Shown here: in pieces, positions 52,241 to 60,787 of the stretch | Layout of the letters: each line of letters begins with the position of its first letter | Numbering within the stretch: position 1 is the first letter of the stretch | Assembly (NCBI GenBank): GCA_044426345.1 | Contig: JAWXUP010000005.1 | Location: forward strand, 1-64,000 | DNA: 64,000 nucleotides | DNA from: CAYJLC01 sp044426345 | Lineage (GTDB): Bacteria > Bacillota > Clostridia > Oscillospirales > Butyricicoccaceae | Reading direction: 5' to 3' | Translations under genes and position numbers: made by a program | Notes under the pieces: model-generated | Told to the model about the DNA's origin: nothing | The model's input: the letters and a program-made list of their open reading frames with translations, nothing else | Databases searched by the model: none

Positions 52241-55200
52241 ATGGCAAGAAAAATGAAGACTATGGACGGTAATACTGCTGCCGCTCACGTAGCCTACGCA
52301 TTTACAGATGTTGCTGGTGTTTATCCAATCACACCTTCAACTGTAATGGCAGAACTTCAAGACAAATGGGCTTCTGTTGGACAAAAAAATATTTTCGGAA
52401 ACGAAGTAAAAGTTGTTGAAATGCAATCTGAAGCAGGTGCTGCAGGTACAGTTCACGGATCTTTAGCTGCTGGTGCTTTAACTACTACTTTCACAGCATC
52501 TCAAGGTTTACTTTTAATGATTCCAAATATGTACAAAATTGCTGGTGAATTATTACCAGGCGTACTTCACGTTTCAGCTCGTGCTCTTGCAACTCACGCA
52601 TTATCAATCTTCGGTGACCATTCAGACGTAATGGCTTGTCGTCAAACTGGTTTTGCTATGCTTGCATCTACAAACCCACAAGAATCTATGGACTTATCTC
52701 CTGTAGCTCACCTTGCAGCTATCAAAGGTAAAGTTCCATTCCTACATTTCTTCGATGGTTTTAGAACTTCACACGAAATGCAAAAAATCGAAGTTTGGGA
52801 TTATGCTGATCTAGCTGATATGGCTGATTTTGATTTAATCAACGCTTTCAGAAGAAATGCTTTAAATCCTGAAGCACCAGTACTTCGTGGTACTGCTCAA
52901 AACCCTGATATCTTCTTCCAAGCAAAAGAAGCTTCTAACTCATATTACAAAGCTTTACCTGCAGTTGTTGAAGAATATATGGGCAAAATCAACGAAAAAT
53001 TAGGCACTGATTATGCATTATTTAACTACTATGGTGCTCCAGATGCTGAAAGAGTTATCGTATCTATGGGTTCTTCTGTAGACTGTATCGAAGAAGTTAT
53101 TGATTACATGGCAGAAAAAGGCGAAAAAGTTGGTTTAATTAAAGTTCGTTTATTTAGACCTTTCGTTATCGAAAAATTCGTTGAATTAATTCCAGAAACT
53201 TGTAAAGTTATCTCTGTTTTAGACAGAACTAAAGAACCAGGTGCTATCGGCGAACCTATGTACTTAGACGTAGTTACTGCTTTAGCTCGTTCTGGCAAAA
53301 CTGACATTAAAGTTGTTGGTGGTCGTTACGGTTTAGGTTCAAAAGACTTCAACCCTGCTTGTGTATTCGCAGTTTACGAAAACGCAGCTTTAGATTGTCC
53401 TAAAAATGACTTTACAGTTGGTATCGAAGATGACGTTACAAACTTATCTTTACCACTTGATCATTCTTGTCCAAACACAACTCCAGCTTCTATCAAATCT
53501 TGTAAATTCTGGGGTCTTGGCTCTGATGGTACTGTTGGTGCTAACAAAAACTCAATCAAAATCATCGGTGATAACACAGATATGTATGCACAAGCTTACT
53601 TTGCATATGACTCTAAAAAATCTGGTGGTATTACAGTATCTCACTTACGTTTTGGCGATGACCCAATCCGTTCTACTTACTTCATCACAAAAGCAGATTT
53701 CGTAGCATGTCACAACCCAGCTTACGTTGAAAAATACAAAATGGTTCAAGACGTAAATCCAGGTGGTGCTTTCTTACTTAACTGTGCTTGGGATATAGCT
53801 GAATTATCTGAAAGATTACCTGCAGATATGAAACGTTATATTGCTCAAAATAATGTTCAATTATATACTGTTGATGCTATCCACTTAGCTCGTGAAATCG
53901 GTCTTGGCGGTCGTACAAATATGATTCTTCAAGCTGCTTTCTTCAACATTTCTCAAATCATCGACAAAGACGTTGCAGTTGCTGCAATGAAAAAAGCTGT
54001 TGTTGATTCTTACGGTAAAAAAGGTCCAGAAATCGTAGAAATGAACCACAAAGCTATCGATGCTGGTATCGATGCTGTTATCAAAGTAGAAGTTCCTGCT
54101 GATTGGGCTACTTGTGAAGACGGTGCTGCTCCAGCTCTAGTTACTGGCGACAGAAAAGATCTTGTTGACTTCGTTAACAACATCATGACTCCAGTTAATG
54201 CTCAACTTGGTGATACTCTTCCAGTATCTACATTTATGACAATGGCTGATGGTACATTCCCACAAGGTTCTGCTGCATTCGAAAAACGTGGCGTTGCTGT
54301 TGACGTTCCAGAATGGATTCCAGAAAACTGTATCCAATGTAACCAATGTTCTATCGTTTGTCCTCACGCTTGTATCCGTCCATTCGCAGTTTCTGCTGAT
54401 GAACTAGCTGCAGCTCCAGAAGGTTTCAAATCTAAACCTATGATGGGCAAAGGCAACGAAGGTAACGTATTCACAATGTCTGTATCTGTACTTGACTGTA
54501 TGGGTTGTGGCGTTTGTGTTAAAACTTGTCCTTCTAAAAACAAAGCTCTTGTTATGAAAGATTTAGATTCACAACGTGCTCAACAAGCAAGTTTCGACTT
54601 TACTTTCAACGAAGTTGCTGTTAAAGAAACTGGTTTTGCTCAAGATACTGTTAAAGGTTCTCAATTCAACCAACCACTTCTTGAATACTCTGGCGCTTGT
54701 GCTGGTTGTGGTGAAACTCCATACGCTAAACTTATCACTCAATTATTCGGTGACAGAATGTACATTGCAAATGCTACAGGTTGTTCATCTATCTGGGGTG
54801 GTTCTGCTCCTGCAACTCCATATACTGTAAACAAAGAAGGCAAAGGTCCTGCTTGGCAAAACTCTTTATTTGAAGATAATGCTGAATTTGGTTTTGGTAT
54901 GCACGTTGCAGTTGACAATATGAGAAAATCATTAAAACGTCACGCTGAACAATTAGCTGCTGCTGATGCTTCTGTTGCAGATGCTTGTACTGCTTGGATT
55001 GATTCTATGTATGACGCTGACGCATCAAAAGTTGCATCTAAAGCTTTAGTTGCTGCTTTAGAAGGCAATGACAATGTTGACGCTAAACACATCGTTACAA
55101 ACGCTGACTTCCTAGTTAAAAAATCTATCTGGATCTTCGGTGGTGACGGTTGGGCTTATGACATCGGTTTCGGTGGTGTTGATCACGTTCTTGCTTCTGG

Positions 55201-55783
55201 TGAAGACGTAAATATCTTCGTATTCGATACTGAAGTTTACTCTAACACTGGTGGTCAAATGTCTAAATCATCTCAAACTGGTCAAATTGCTGCTCTTGCT
55301 GCTGCTGGTAAAGAAACAAACAAAAAAGATATGGGTGCTATCGCAATGTCTTACGGTAACGTATATGTTGCTCAAATCGCTCTTGGTGCAAATATGAACC
55401 AAGCTGTTAAAGCTATATCTGAAGCTGAAGCTTATAAAGGACCATCACTAGTTCTTGCTTACGCTCCTTGTATCAACCACGGTCTAAAAGGCGGTCTTAT
55501 CAATATGATCGAAGTTCAAAAAGATGCTGTTAACGCTGGTTACTGGCACTTATACAGATACAATCCAGATAACTTTGCTGCTGGTAAATCTGCATTCACT
55601 TTCGATTCTAAAGAACCAACTGGAGATTACATGACTTACATCAAATCTCAAAACCGTTTCTCTGCATTAATTCGTCAATTCCCTGACAAATCAGATCGTC
55701 TATTTGACGTAGCTGTTAAAAATGCGAAAAACAGATACACTCACTTATCTAAACTTGCTAAATTATATTCTAAAGAAGACTAA
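52241..55783 (+). CDS. nifJ: Pyruvate:ferredoxin (flavodoxin) oxidoreductase
   Basis: 1180 residues from the ATG at 52241 after GAGGAGG; 22 in-frame upstream codons lack a ribosome site. Single-chain PFOR layout: the N-terminal substrate domain with YPITPSTVMAE near residue 28, then two [4Fe-4S] motifs CIQCNQCSIVCP (near 697) and CMGCGVCVKTCP (near 752), and the thiamine-binding domain with CAGCGETPYAKL near 820, ATGCSSIWGGSAP and GGDGWAYDIGFGG. It oxidises pyruvate to acetyl-CoA, CO2 and reduced ferredoxin, feeding thlA and the hydrogenase. Codon use is strongly biased, as in highly expressed genes. Confidence 0.97.
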   Translation: MARKMKTMDGNTAAAHVAYAFTDVAGVYPITPSTVMAELQDKWASVGQKNIFGNEVKVVEMQSEAGAAGTVHGSLAAGALTTTFTASQGLLLMIPNMYKIAGELLPGVLHVSARALATHALSIFGDHSDVMACRQTGFAMLASTNPQESMDLSPVAHLAAIKGKVPFLHFFDGFRTSHEMQKIEVWDYADLADMADFDLINAFRRNALNPEAPVLRGTAQNPDIFFQAKEASNSYYKALPAVVEEYMGKINEKLGTDYALFNYYGAPDAERVIVSMGSSVDCIEEVIDYMAEKGEKVGLIKVRLFRPFVIEKFVELIPETCKVISVLDRTKEPGAIGEPMYLDVVTALARSGKTDIKVVGGRYGLGSKDFNPACVFAVYENAALDCPKNDFTVGIEDDVTNLSLPLDHSCPNTTPASIKSCKFWGLGSDGTVGANKNSIKIIGDNTDMYAQAYFAYDSKKSGGITVSHLRFGDDPIRSTYFITKADFVACHNPAYVEKYKMVQDVNPGGAFLLNCAWDIAELSERLPADMKRYIAQNNVQLYTVDAIHLAREIGLGGRTNMILQAAFFNISQIIDKDVAVAAMKKAVVDSYGKKGPEIVEMNHKAIDAGIDAVIKVEVPADWATCEDGAAPALVTGDRKDLVDFVNNIMTPVNAQLGDTLPVSTFMTMADGTFPQGSAAFEKRGVAVDVPEWIPENCIQCNQCSIVCPHACIRPFAVSADELAAAPEGFKSKPMMGKGNEGNVFTMSVSVLDCMGCGVCVKTCPSKNKALVMKDLDSQRAQQASFDFTFNEVAVKETGFAQDTVKGSQFNQPLLEYSGACAGCGETPYAKLITQLFGDRMYIANATGCSSIWGGSAPATPYTVNKEGKGPAWQNSLFEDNAEFGFGMHVAVDNMRKSLKRHAEQLAAADASVADACTAWIDSMYDADASKVASKALVAALEGNDNVDAKHIVTNADFLVKKSIWIFGGDGWAYDIGFGGVDHVLASGEDVNIFVFDTEVYSNTGGQMSKSSQTGQIAALAAAGKETNKKDMGAIAMSYGNVYVAQIALGANMNQAVKAISEAEAYKGPSLVLAYAPCINHGLKGGLINMIEVQKDAVNAGYWHLYRYNPDNFAAGKSAFTFDSKEPTGDYMTYIKSQNRFSALIRQFPDKSDRLFDVAVKNAKNRYTHLSKLAKLYSKED

Positions 55784-55807
55784 TTTATAGCTTTTATAAG
55801 TAACTTT

Positions 55808-55841
55808 AAGCCCTGTACCGAATTGGTACAGGGCTTTTTTG
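55808..55841 (+). terminator. Terminator after PFOR
   Basis: AAGCCCTGTACC pairs with GGTACAGGGCTT, followed by TTTT. Confidence 0.92.
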
Positions 55842-55860
55842 TATGGTGGTGGTATGTTGT

Positions 55861-56160
55861 TGTGCATTGTTGTTGTGCATTACGGTGGGAGCACCCTACA
55901 GGGTGCATTGTTTAAAAATAGCAATATTTTATAACGTTGTAGGGGCGATCATTGGTCGCCCGTCATACCGATGCGTCCATTTTTCATTGTGCTAGCTCCC
56001 TCCGTCAAAATCAAAGATTTTGCCACCTCCCTCGGAGATGGAGTCTTTTCTTTGGCTCCTTCTTTGAGGGAGCTGTCACCGAAGTGACTGAGGGAGTTTA
56101 CTGCACATTATTTATTATATTGCACGGGCGAACGCTGTTCGCCCCTACAGGGTGCGTTGT
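55861..56160. repeat. Intergenic repeat cluster (A-like, B, A)
   Basis: An inverted module-A variant with hairpin GGGCGATCATTGGTCGCCC lies at about 55943-55961. Module B occupies 55990-56100 with a small change in its inner stem (CTCGGAGATGGAG). A module A with GGGCGAACGCTGTTCGCCC is at about 56126. It fills most of the gap between two convergent transcripts. Confidence 0.85.
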
Positions 56161-56177
56161 TTAAAAATGAGTTTAGC

Positions 56178-56212
56178 GAAAAAATGAGGAACGCATAAAA
56201 TGCGTCCCTCAC
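56178..56212 (-). terminator. Terminator of the C_GCAxxG_C_C protein gene
   Basis: GAGGAACGCAT pairs with ATGCGTCCCTC with one mismatch; on the minus strand it is followed by ATTTTTTCG. Confidence 0.75.
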
Positions 56213-56227
56213 AGTAATAAATTTCTA

Positions 56228-56641
56228 TTATTTCAAATGTTTTTCTGCTATTTCTACTGCCATCTGAATTAATTCACTACATGGCATTTTTTTCTCAACA
56301 CCAACATCTTTAAATCCTGGTAGTCCTAATAATTCCCCACAAACAATAGACCCTGCAACTGCCTCAAAATCGTCGCACATTTCACTAACAAGAGCGGTGT
56401 GGTTCTTTTTCATATCACCTTTATTTGGCGTATTATAGCCACGTTCTACTCCTGCTACCATACACATACCAGATACTGCGCCACAAACTTGGCGTTTACC
56501 TCCTACGCCAGCACCGAACGATGTTGCTGCTTTAATTAATTGGTCACAAGCTGGAATATCGTCAAACGATGCAACAACAGATTGTGCGCAGTTAAACCCA
56601 GATGAATGGATTTCCTTGCTTTTCATTGATCTTTCACTCAT
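56228..56641 (-). CDS. C_GCAxxG_C_C family putative redox protein
   Basis: 137 residues. FNCAQSVVASF near 17 and GAGVGGKRQVCGAVSGMCMVAG near 44 form the family name motif (C, GCAxxG, C, C), with further Cys at 88, 101 and 120. These proteins are thought to be redox-active or to bind a metal cluster and are common in strict anaerobes. Role here unknown. It has a clear ribosome site (AGAGGTG) and a promoter at 56662. Confidence 0.85.
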   Translation of the reverse strand: MSERSMKSKEIHSSGFNCAQSVVASFDDIPACDQLIKAATSFGAGVGGKRQVCGAVSGMCMVAGVERGYNTPNKGDMKKNHTALVSEMCDDFEAVAGSIVCGELLGLPGFKDVGVEKKMPCSELIQMAVEIAEKHLK

Positions 56642-56661
56642 AATAAATCACCTCTGCCTTT

Positions 56662-56690
56662 ATTCTATTACAAAAATTATTAAATTGCAA
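56662..56690 (-). promoter_or_regulatory. Promoter of the C_GCAxxG_C_C gene
   Basis: On the minus strand TTGCAA, 17-base spacer, TAGAAT. Confidence 0.65.
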
Positions 56691-56719
56691 CAAAAATATA
56701 CCTAGTTTTCAAAACTATA

Positions 56720-56748
56720 TTGACTAGTCTTAAAAATTCGTATATAAT
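56720..56748 (+). promoter_or_regulatory. Promoter of DUF1836-degV genes
   Basis: TTGACT, 17-base spacer, TATAAT. Confidence 0.85.
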
Positions 56749-56772
56749 AAACATAGAAAACGAGGTATGAAA

Positions 56773-57315
56773 ATGAATGATTATAACCAAAAACTTTTAG
56801 AATGGTCTGAACAATTTAATACTTATCATTTACCACGATGGGATGAACTTCCAGCAATAGAGTATTATATGGATCAAGTGATTGAATATATAAATAGCTA
56901 TGTTAAAATTTTCAGTGACGATGGTAATTCTAATTTACTTACAGCTGCTATGATTAATAATTATGTAAAATTAGGCTTAATTCCTGCTCCTGTAAAGAAA
57001 AAATACTCAAAAATTCACATATCTAATTTAATAGTTATAACTATCATAAAACAAGTTTGTGTAATTTCTCAAATAAAAGAGGCTATATTGCTACAGATGA
57101 AATCAAATGGTGGTAGGGGAGCTTATAATATTTTTTGTGCAGAAATTGAAAAATCTGTAATTAGCATATCTAGTATTGTGAAAAATGGCAGAATATACGT
57201 TGATGAACCAGTTGCGTTAGATAATATGGCAGTAAAAAACATAAGCCAAGCACTTTCAAGTAAAATTTTAGCAATAAAAGTTATCGAACTTCTTAAAAAA
57301 ACGGAGGAAAATTAA
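56773..57315 (+). CDS. DUF1836 helix-turn-helix protein
   Basis: 180 residues from the ATG at 56773, seven bases after CGAGG; an ATG at 56767 touches the ribosome site. LPRWDELPAIEYYMDQVIEYI, then LLTAAMINNYVKLGLIPAPVKKKYSKIHISNLIVI, matches DUF1836, whose MerR-like HTH (MINNYVKLGLI) suggests DNA binding. It is 2 bases upstream of degV, so probably an operon partner. Confidence 0.83.
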   Translation: MNDYNQKLLEWSEQFNTYHLPRWDELPAIEYYMDQVIEYINSYVKIFSDDGNSNLLTAAMINNYVKLGLIPAPVKKKYSKIHISNLIVITIIKQVCVISQIKEAILLQMKSNGGRGAYNIFCAEIEKSVISISSIVKNGRIYVDEPVALDNMAVKNISQALSSKILAIKVIELLKKTEEN

Positions 57316-57317
57316 TT

Positions 57318-58169
57318 ATGAAAAAAATAGCAATTTTAGTTGATTCTGGATGTGATATTCCAACAAGTGTATCAGCTGACAAAGGAATTTATACACTCCC
57401 ACTAAAAATAGTATACAAAGATCGTGAATGTCGCGACGGTTTTGATATAACTCCACGCGAAGTTTATGAAGGTCTTAAAAACGAAATACCTTCAACGTCT
57501 TTGCCTTCTCCAGCCGAAGCACAGGAAATGTTCAAAAAAATTAAGGCTGATGGCTATTCTGATGTACTTGTAATTACAATTTCAAGTGGTCTCTCTGGTA
57601 CGCACAATATGATAAAAATTGTTGCCGATGATATCGATGATATGAACATAAGAATGATTGACACGAAAAACATCGCTATCGGTTCTGGTTTTATTGGGAT
57701 TTTAGCAGCTGATTTAGCAAGCGAAGGTTATTCTCTTGATGAACTTTATAAAAAAGTGTTAGCTAGTGTTGAAAAATCAGATGTTTTCTTCTGTGTTGAT
57801 ACTTTGGTTTACCTAAGAAAAGGTGGTAGAATAGGTCTTGTTTCTGGTATTTTAGGCGAAAAACTAAACTTAAAGCCTATTATTTCTTGTAATGATGACG
57901 GAATATATCACACTGTAGCCAAAGTTCGTGGAAAAAAACAAGCTGTTAAAAAAATGATTGATTTAGCACTAAAACACCTCGAAAATGCAAAAGAATATAA
58001 TATTTGCATTAGTAATGGTGGTGCTTATGATGAAATTGATGAGTTTTCAAGCGAAGTTCGTAAAATTTTCTCAAAAGCTAAGAAAATATATCAAGGTGAC
58101 ATCAGTCCAACGCTTGGTGTTCACACAGGTCCTGGACTTTTAGGTCTGGGCGTTCAAATTATAGAATAA
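57318..58169 (+). CDS. DegV-family fatty-acid-binding protein
   Basis: 283 residues. ILVDSGCDIP at the N-terminus, TSLPSPAEAQEMF, ITISSGLSGTHN near 90, and TLVYLRKGGRIG near 160 are DegV signatures. FakB-like members bind a fatty acid and present it to the kinase FakA for phospholipid synthesis; FakA is not nearby. The protein ends with the usual HTGPGLLGLGVQ. Confidence 0.92.
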   Translation: MKKIAILVDSGCDIPTSVSADKGIYTLPLKIVYKDRECRDGFDITPREVYEGLKNEIPSTSLPSPAEAQEMFKKIKADGYSDVLVITISSGLSGTHNMIKIVADDIDDMNIRMIDTKNIAIGSGFIGILAADLASEGYSLDELYKKVLASVEKSDVFFCVDTLVYLRKGGRIGLVSGILGEKLNLKPIISCNDDGIYHTVAKVRGKKQAVKKMIDLALKHLENAKEYNICISNGGAYDEIDEFSSEVRKIFSKAKKIYQGDISPTLGVHTGPGLLGLGVQIIE

Positions 58170-58214
58170 GAATCTATATATTTACGCATTTAATTTATTT
58201 TATAGGAGTGCTTT

Positions 58215-58664
58215 ATGCAAAAAATTACAAGCTTTACAGTTGACCATCGATTTATAGATGAAGGGATTTTTGTTTCACGTATTGATGACGACATCACAAC
58301 TTACGATATTAGGACTAAAAAACCAAACACTGGTGACCTTATGGACAATGAAACTATGCATACGGTAGAGCATTTATTCGCAACTTTCGTACGTAATAGT
58401 GAAATAAAAGATAACGTTATCTATTTTGGACCTATGGGCTGTCAAACTGGTTTTTATTTACTTCTTCGTAATGTATCTACTGATGTTGCAGTTACTCAAA
58501 TAAAAGAAATTTTTGCAAAAATTTGTGAATATAACGGTGAAATTCCAGGAAATTCAGAAATTGAATGTGGAAATTATAAAAGTTTGATGTTGGATAAAGC
58601 AAATACTCTTGCAAAAGAGTTCTATGCAAAAATCGAACATCAAGGATTATCCCAATATAAATAA
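58215..58664 (+). CDS. luxS: S-ribosylhomocysteine lyase
   Basis: 149 residues. Metal ligands His49 and His53 lie in TMHTVEHLFATF and Cys118 in EIECGNYKSL; catalytic Cys76 is in GPMGCQTGFYLL. It cleaves S-ribosylhomocysteine to homocysteine and the precursor of autoinducer-2, as part of the activated methyl cycle. The gap after degV is 45 bases with AGGAG before the start. Confidence 0.96.
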   Translation: MQKITSFTVDHRFIDEGIFVSRIDDDITTYDIRTKKPNTGDLMDNETMHTVEHLFATFVRNSEIKDNVIYFGPMGCQTGFYLLLRNVSTDVAVTQIKEIFAKICEYNGEIPGNSEIECGNYKSLMLDKANTLAKEFYAKIEHQGLSQYK

Positions 58665-58671
58665 AATTCCA

Positions 58672-58706
58672 AATAACCTTCATATTTATTATGAGGGTTA
58701 TTTTTT
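58672..58706 (+). terminator. Terminator after luxS
   Basis: AATAACCTTCAT pairs with ATGAGGGTTATT (one G-U pair), followed by TTTT. Confidence 0.85.
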
Positions 58707-58752
58707 ATCTACAATGATATATTTGTGTATATTGATGTTTTGTTGTTCGTCA

Positions 58753-59001
58753 CGGGCGAACACAGTTCGCCCCTACATGGTGTATTATTTTTTTTAAATG
58801 ACGATATTTTATAGCGTGGTTACGGGCGAACGCAGTTCGCCCCTACATAGTGTATTATTTTTTTAAAATGACGATATTTTATAGCGTGGTTACGGACGAA
58901 CGCAGTTCGCCCCTACAGGGTGCATTATTTTTTTAAAATGACGATATTTTATAGCGTGGTTACGGGCGAACACAGTTCGCCCCTACAGGGTGCATTATTT
59001 T
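58753..59001 (+). repeat. Four-copy tandem array of module A
   Basis: Units begin at 58753, 58823, 58893 and 58963, exactly 70 bases apart. Each has a palindrome of the form GGRCGAACRCAGTTCGCCC, then CCTACA, an AT-rich spacer and TAGCGTGGTTAC. Units differ at only a few bases. A two-unit version with the same period is at 50939. Confidence 0.92.
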
Positions 59002-59006
59002 TTAAT

Positions 59007-59425
59007 TGTGCTAGCTCCCTCCGTCAAAATCAAAGATTTTGCCACCTCCCTCTAAGAGGGAGGCTTTTCTTTGGCTCCTTCTTCGAGGGAGCTGTCACCG
59101 CAGTGACTGAGGGAGTTTGCACCGTATTTATTACACGGCACCAAACGTGCGTGGCACGAATAACGTAAGTTCAAGCACCGAAATAGGCAACTACGTGGTC
59201 GAGAAAATTTACCGATATCACTGCATAAGCGATAGCGAGTTGGAGCACGAGTGGTTAGGCGAACGGATGCCGGATTGCGTACAACAAATAAAAACACCAC
59301 GCCCCAGATTTTGATAAATCTTTTCGCAAAAAGATTGCGTCTTTTGGATACTTTGACAAAGTATCAGCCACGCGGCGAGCGAACTGCCGAGAAAAAAGAT
59401 AGCACCAGCAGTAAGTATTGAGTGT
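59007..59425 (+). repeat. Composite repeat B-C-D
   Basis: Module B (59007-59135), module C (59138-59335) and module D (59335-59425) are nearly identical over most of their length to 51057-51541, except that the A unit between B and C is missing. The D palindrome is shortened to TACTTTGACAAAGTA (59349-59363). Open frames here are repeat by-products. With the array before it, this fills the 839-base gap up to 59503. Confidence 0.9.
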
Positions 59426-59503
59426 GAAAAACCCACAGTTATCTCTAAATAAGCATAACTCAACAAAAACAGGCATATATTAATCTAACAAGGAGGTTTT
59501 TAT

Positions 59504-60016
59504 ATGAATAAATACATTTTAGACACGCCATACCCTTCGCAGGAAGGTGTTATCCCAAATCGACGTGATTTACAGCTTATTTTAAAAGATTATTCTGGAA
59601 TTGTTTCGGAGTTTACTGCTATTTCTCAATACTTCTATAATCATCTATTTGCAAACTACTCTCAAAACGAAAAAATCGGACAAATTCTCTTGCAAATTGC
59701 GATAGCTGAAATGACTCACCTTAATGTGTTAGGTGAGTTAGTTATAAACCTTGGTGGCGACCCAAAACTAGTTTTTCCAAGGGAGTGTTCATTCAACTGG
59801 TGGAATGGTGGCATAGTCACTTATAAAAAAGAAATTAAACCTATTCTTAAAAGCGCTATTTTGCTAGAACAACAGACCATCGAATGTTATACTTATCACG
59901 CAAAAATTGCTTCTCAACAAATTGTATCAGACGTTTTACTGCGAATTGTCGAAGATGAAAATTTACATTTAAAAACATTCTGTGAGCTTTTGGATAACAT
60001 AAATCAACCTTTTTGA
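59504..60016 (+). CDS. Ferritin-like protein
   Basis: 170 residues, mostly helical. Likely di-metal ligands are Glu36 (SGIVSEFTAISQY), Glu68 and His71 (IAEMTHLN), Glu126 (ILLEQQTIECY) and the EDENLH motif (Glu/His near 154-157), the pattern of the rubrerythrin/manganese-catalase (CotJC-like) superfamily. A role in oxidative-stress defence or in the spore coat is possible by analogy. It begins after AAGGAGG and precedes the interrupted deacetylase gene by 27 bases. Confidence 0.75.
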   Translation: MNKYILDTPYPSQEGVIPNRRDLQLILKDYSGIVSEFTAISQYFYNHLFANYSQNEKIGQILLQIAIAEMTHLNVLGELVINLGGDPKLVFPRECSFNWWNGGIVTYKKEIKPILKSAILLEQQTIECYTYHAKIASQQIVSDVLLRIVEDENLHLKTFCELLDNINQPF

Positions 60017-60043
60017 CATATATTTTACCAAGAGGTGATTTTT

Positions 60044-60598
60044 ATGAGAGTATTATTTATAGGTAAAAAAATGATTTTAGCAGTATCACTGTTGATAATT
60101 ACCTGTATTGGTTTTTTTGCAACGCCAAAGGTACAGCAAATTGTGGTCTCTTCAACTGCACGTGATTTACCGATTTACGATGTTCAAACAGATAACAAAG
60201 TTATATCTTTATCATTTGATGCAGCTTGGGGCAATGAAGACACTCAGCTTTTAATTGATATTTTAGCAGAGTATGATGTCAAAGCAACATTTTTCGTGGT
60301 AGGAGAATGGGTAGATAAATATCCTGAAAGCGTTCTTGCGCTATACGAGGCAGGTCACGAAATTCAAAACCACTCTGACACACATCCTCATATGACAACG
60401 CTAGACTATTCTTCAATGGTTTCTGAAATGAATAGCTGTTCGGATAAAATAGAATCCATAACAGGAGTACGCCCTACACTCTTTAGACCACCTTACGGTG
60501 ATTACGATGATAAACTAGTTGCAACCCTTCGTGAGCAAGGTTATTATTGCATTCAATGGAGTATTGATAGTCTTGCAATAGAAGTAAAGCAGGTGTAG
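60044..60598 (+). pseudogene. PdaB-like polysaccharide deacetylase, interrupted at its 3' end
   Basis: 184 residues from the ATG at 60044 (AGAGG upstream). A membrane anchor lies at residues 9-26, then the NodB fold: SFDAAWG (Asp59), the metal motif NHSDTH (His110, His114) and RPPYGDYD (Arg148). The family continues after CIQWSIDSL with an Asp-Trp motif, the buried Leu-His motif and about 60 more residues. Here residues 178-184 (AIEVKQV) are unrelated and the frame stops. Homology therefore ends near base 60574, where an element with a serine recombinase begins. Such proteins act on cortex or wall glycan in sporulation. Loss of the end should inactivate it unless the element is excised. Confidence 0.85.
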
Positions 60599-60600
60599 AC
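60565..60600. other. Probable left attachment site (attL)
   Basis: Deacetylase coding similarity ends between about 60572 and 60577, within the codons for the conserved Asp-Ser-Leu-Asp-Trp segment. The bases that follow belong to the inserted DNA. The core crossover cannot be fixed without the right end, which is outside the window. Confidence 0.55.
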
Positions 60601-60601
60601 A

Positions 60602-60754
60602 ATGAAAATTACAAACACTTTTAGAACAGACATAACTGATGATGATCGCATTAATACATATCTTGAAATTTTAGCGACGATTTCTTCGAATGAAAATAAG
60701 ACGGCAGAAAAAGATGATTTGATTGAAAAACATACCAAAAAATGCTATACTTAA
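60602..60754 (+). CDS. Small unknown protein between attL and the recombinase
   Basis: 50 residues, charged and helical (MKITNTFRTDITDDDRINTY at the start; acidic middle, basic end). The upstream GCAGGTG is a passable ribosome site. The recombinase promoter overlaps its last codons. Position next to the integrase would suit a recombination directionality factor or control protein, but there is no sequence evidence for that. Confidence 0.4.
   Translation: MKITNTFRTDITDDDRINTYLEILATISSNENKTAEKDDLIEKHTKKCYT
60723..60751 (+). promoter_or_regulatory. Recombinase promoter
   Basis: TTGAAA, 17-base spacer, TATACT, 36 bases before the recombinase start. Confidence 0.7.
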
Positions 60755-60787
60755 TTTGATAATGTTTAAGTATCGGAGATATGTTAA

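Noticed and set aside
58753..59001. Tandem 70-base units as a possible CRISPR array
   Set aside because: The whole unit is conserved, with no unique spacers, and there are no cas genes.
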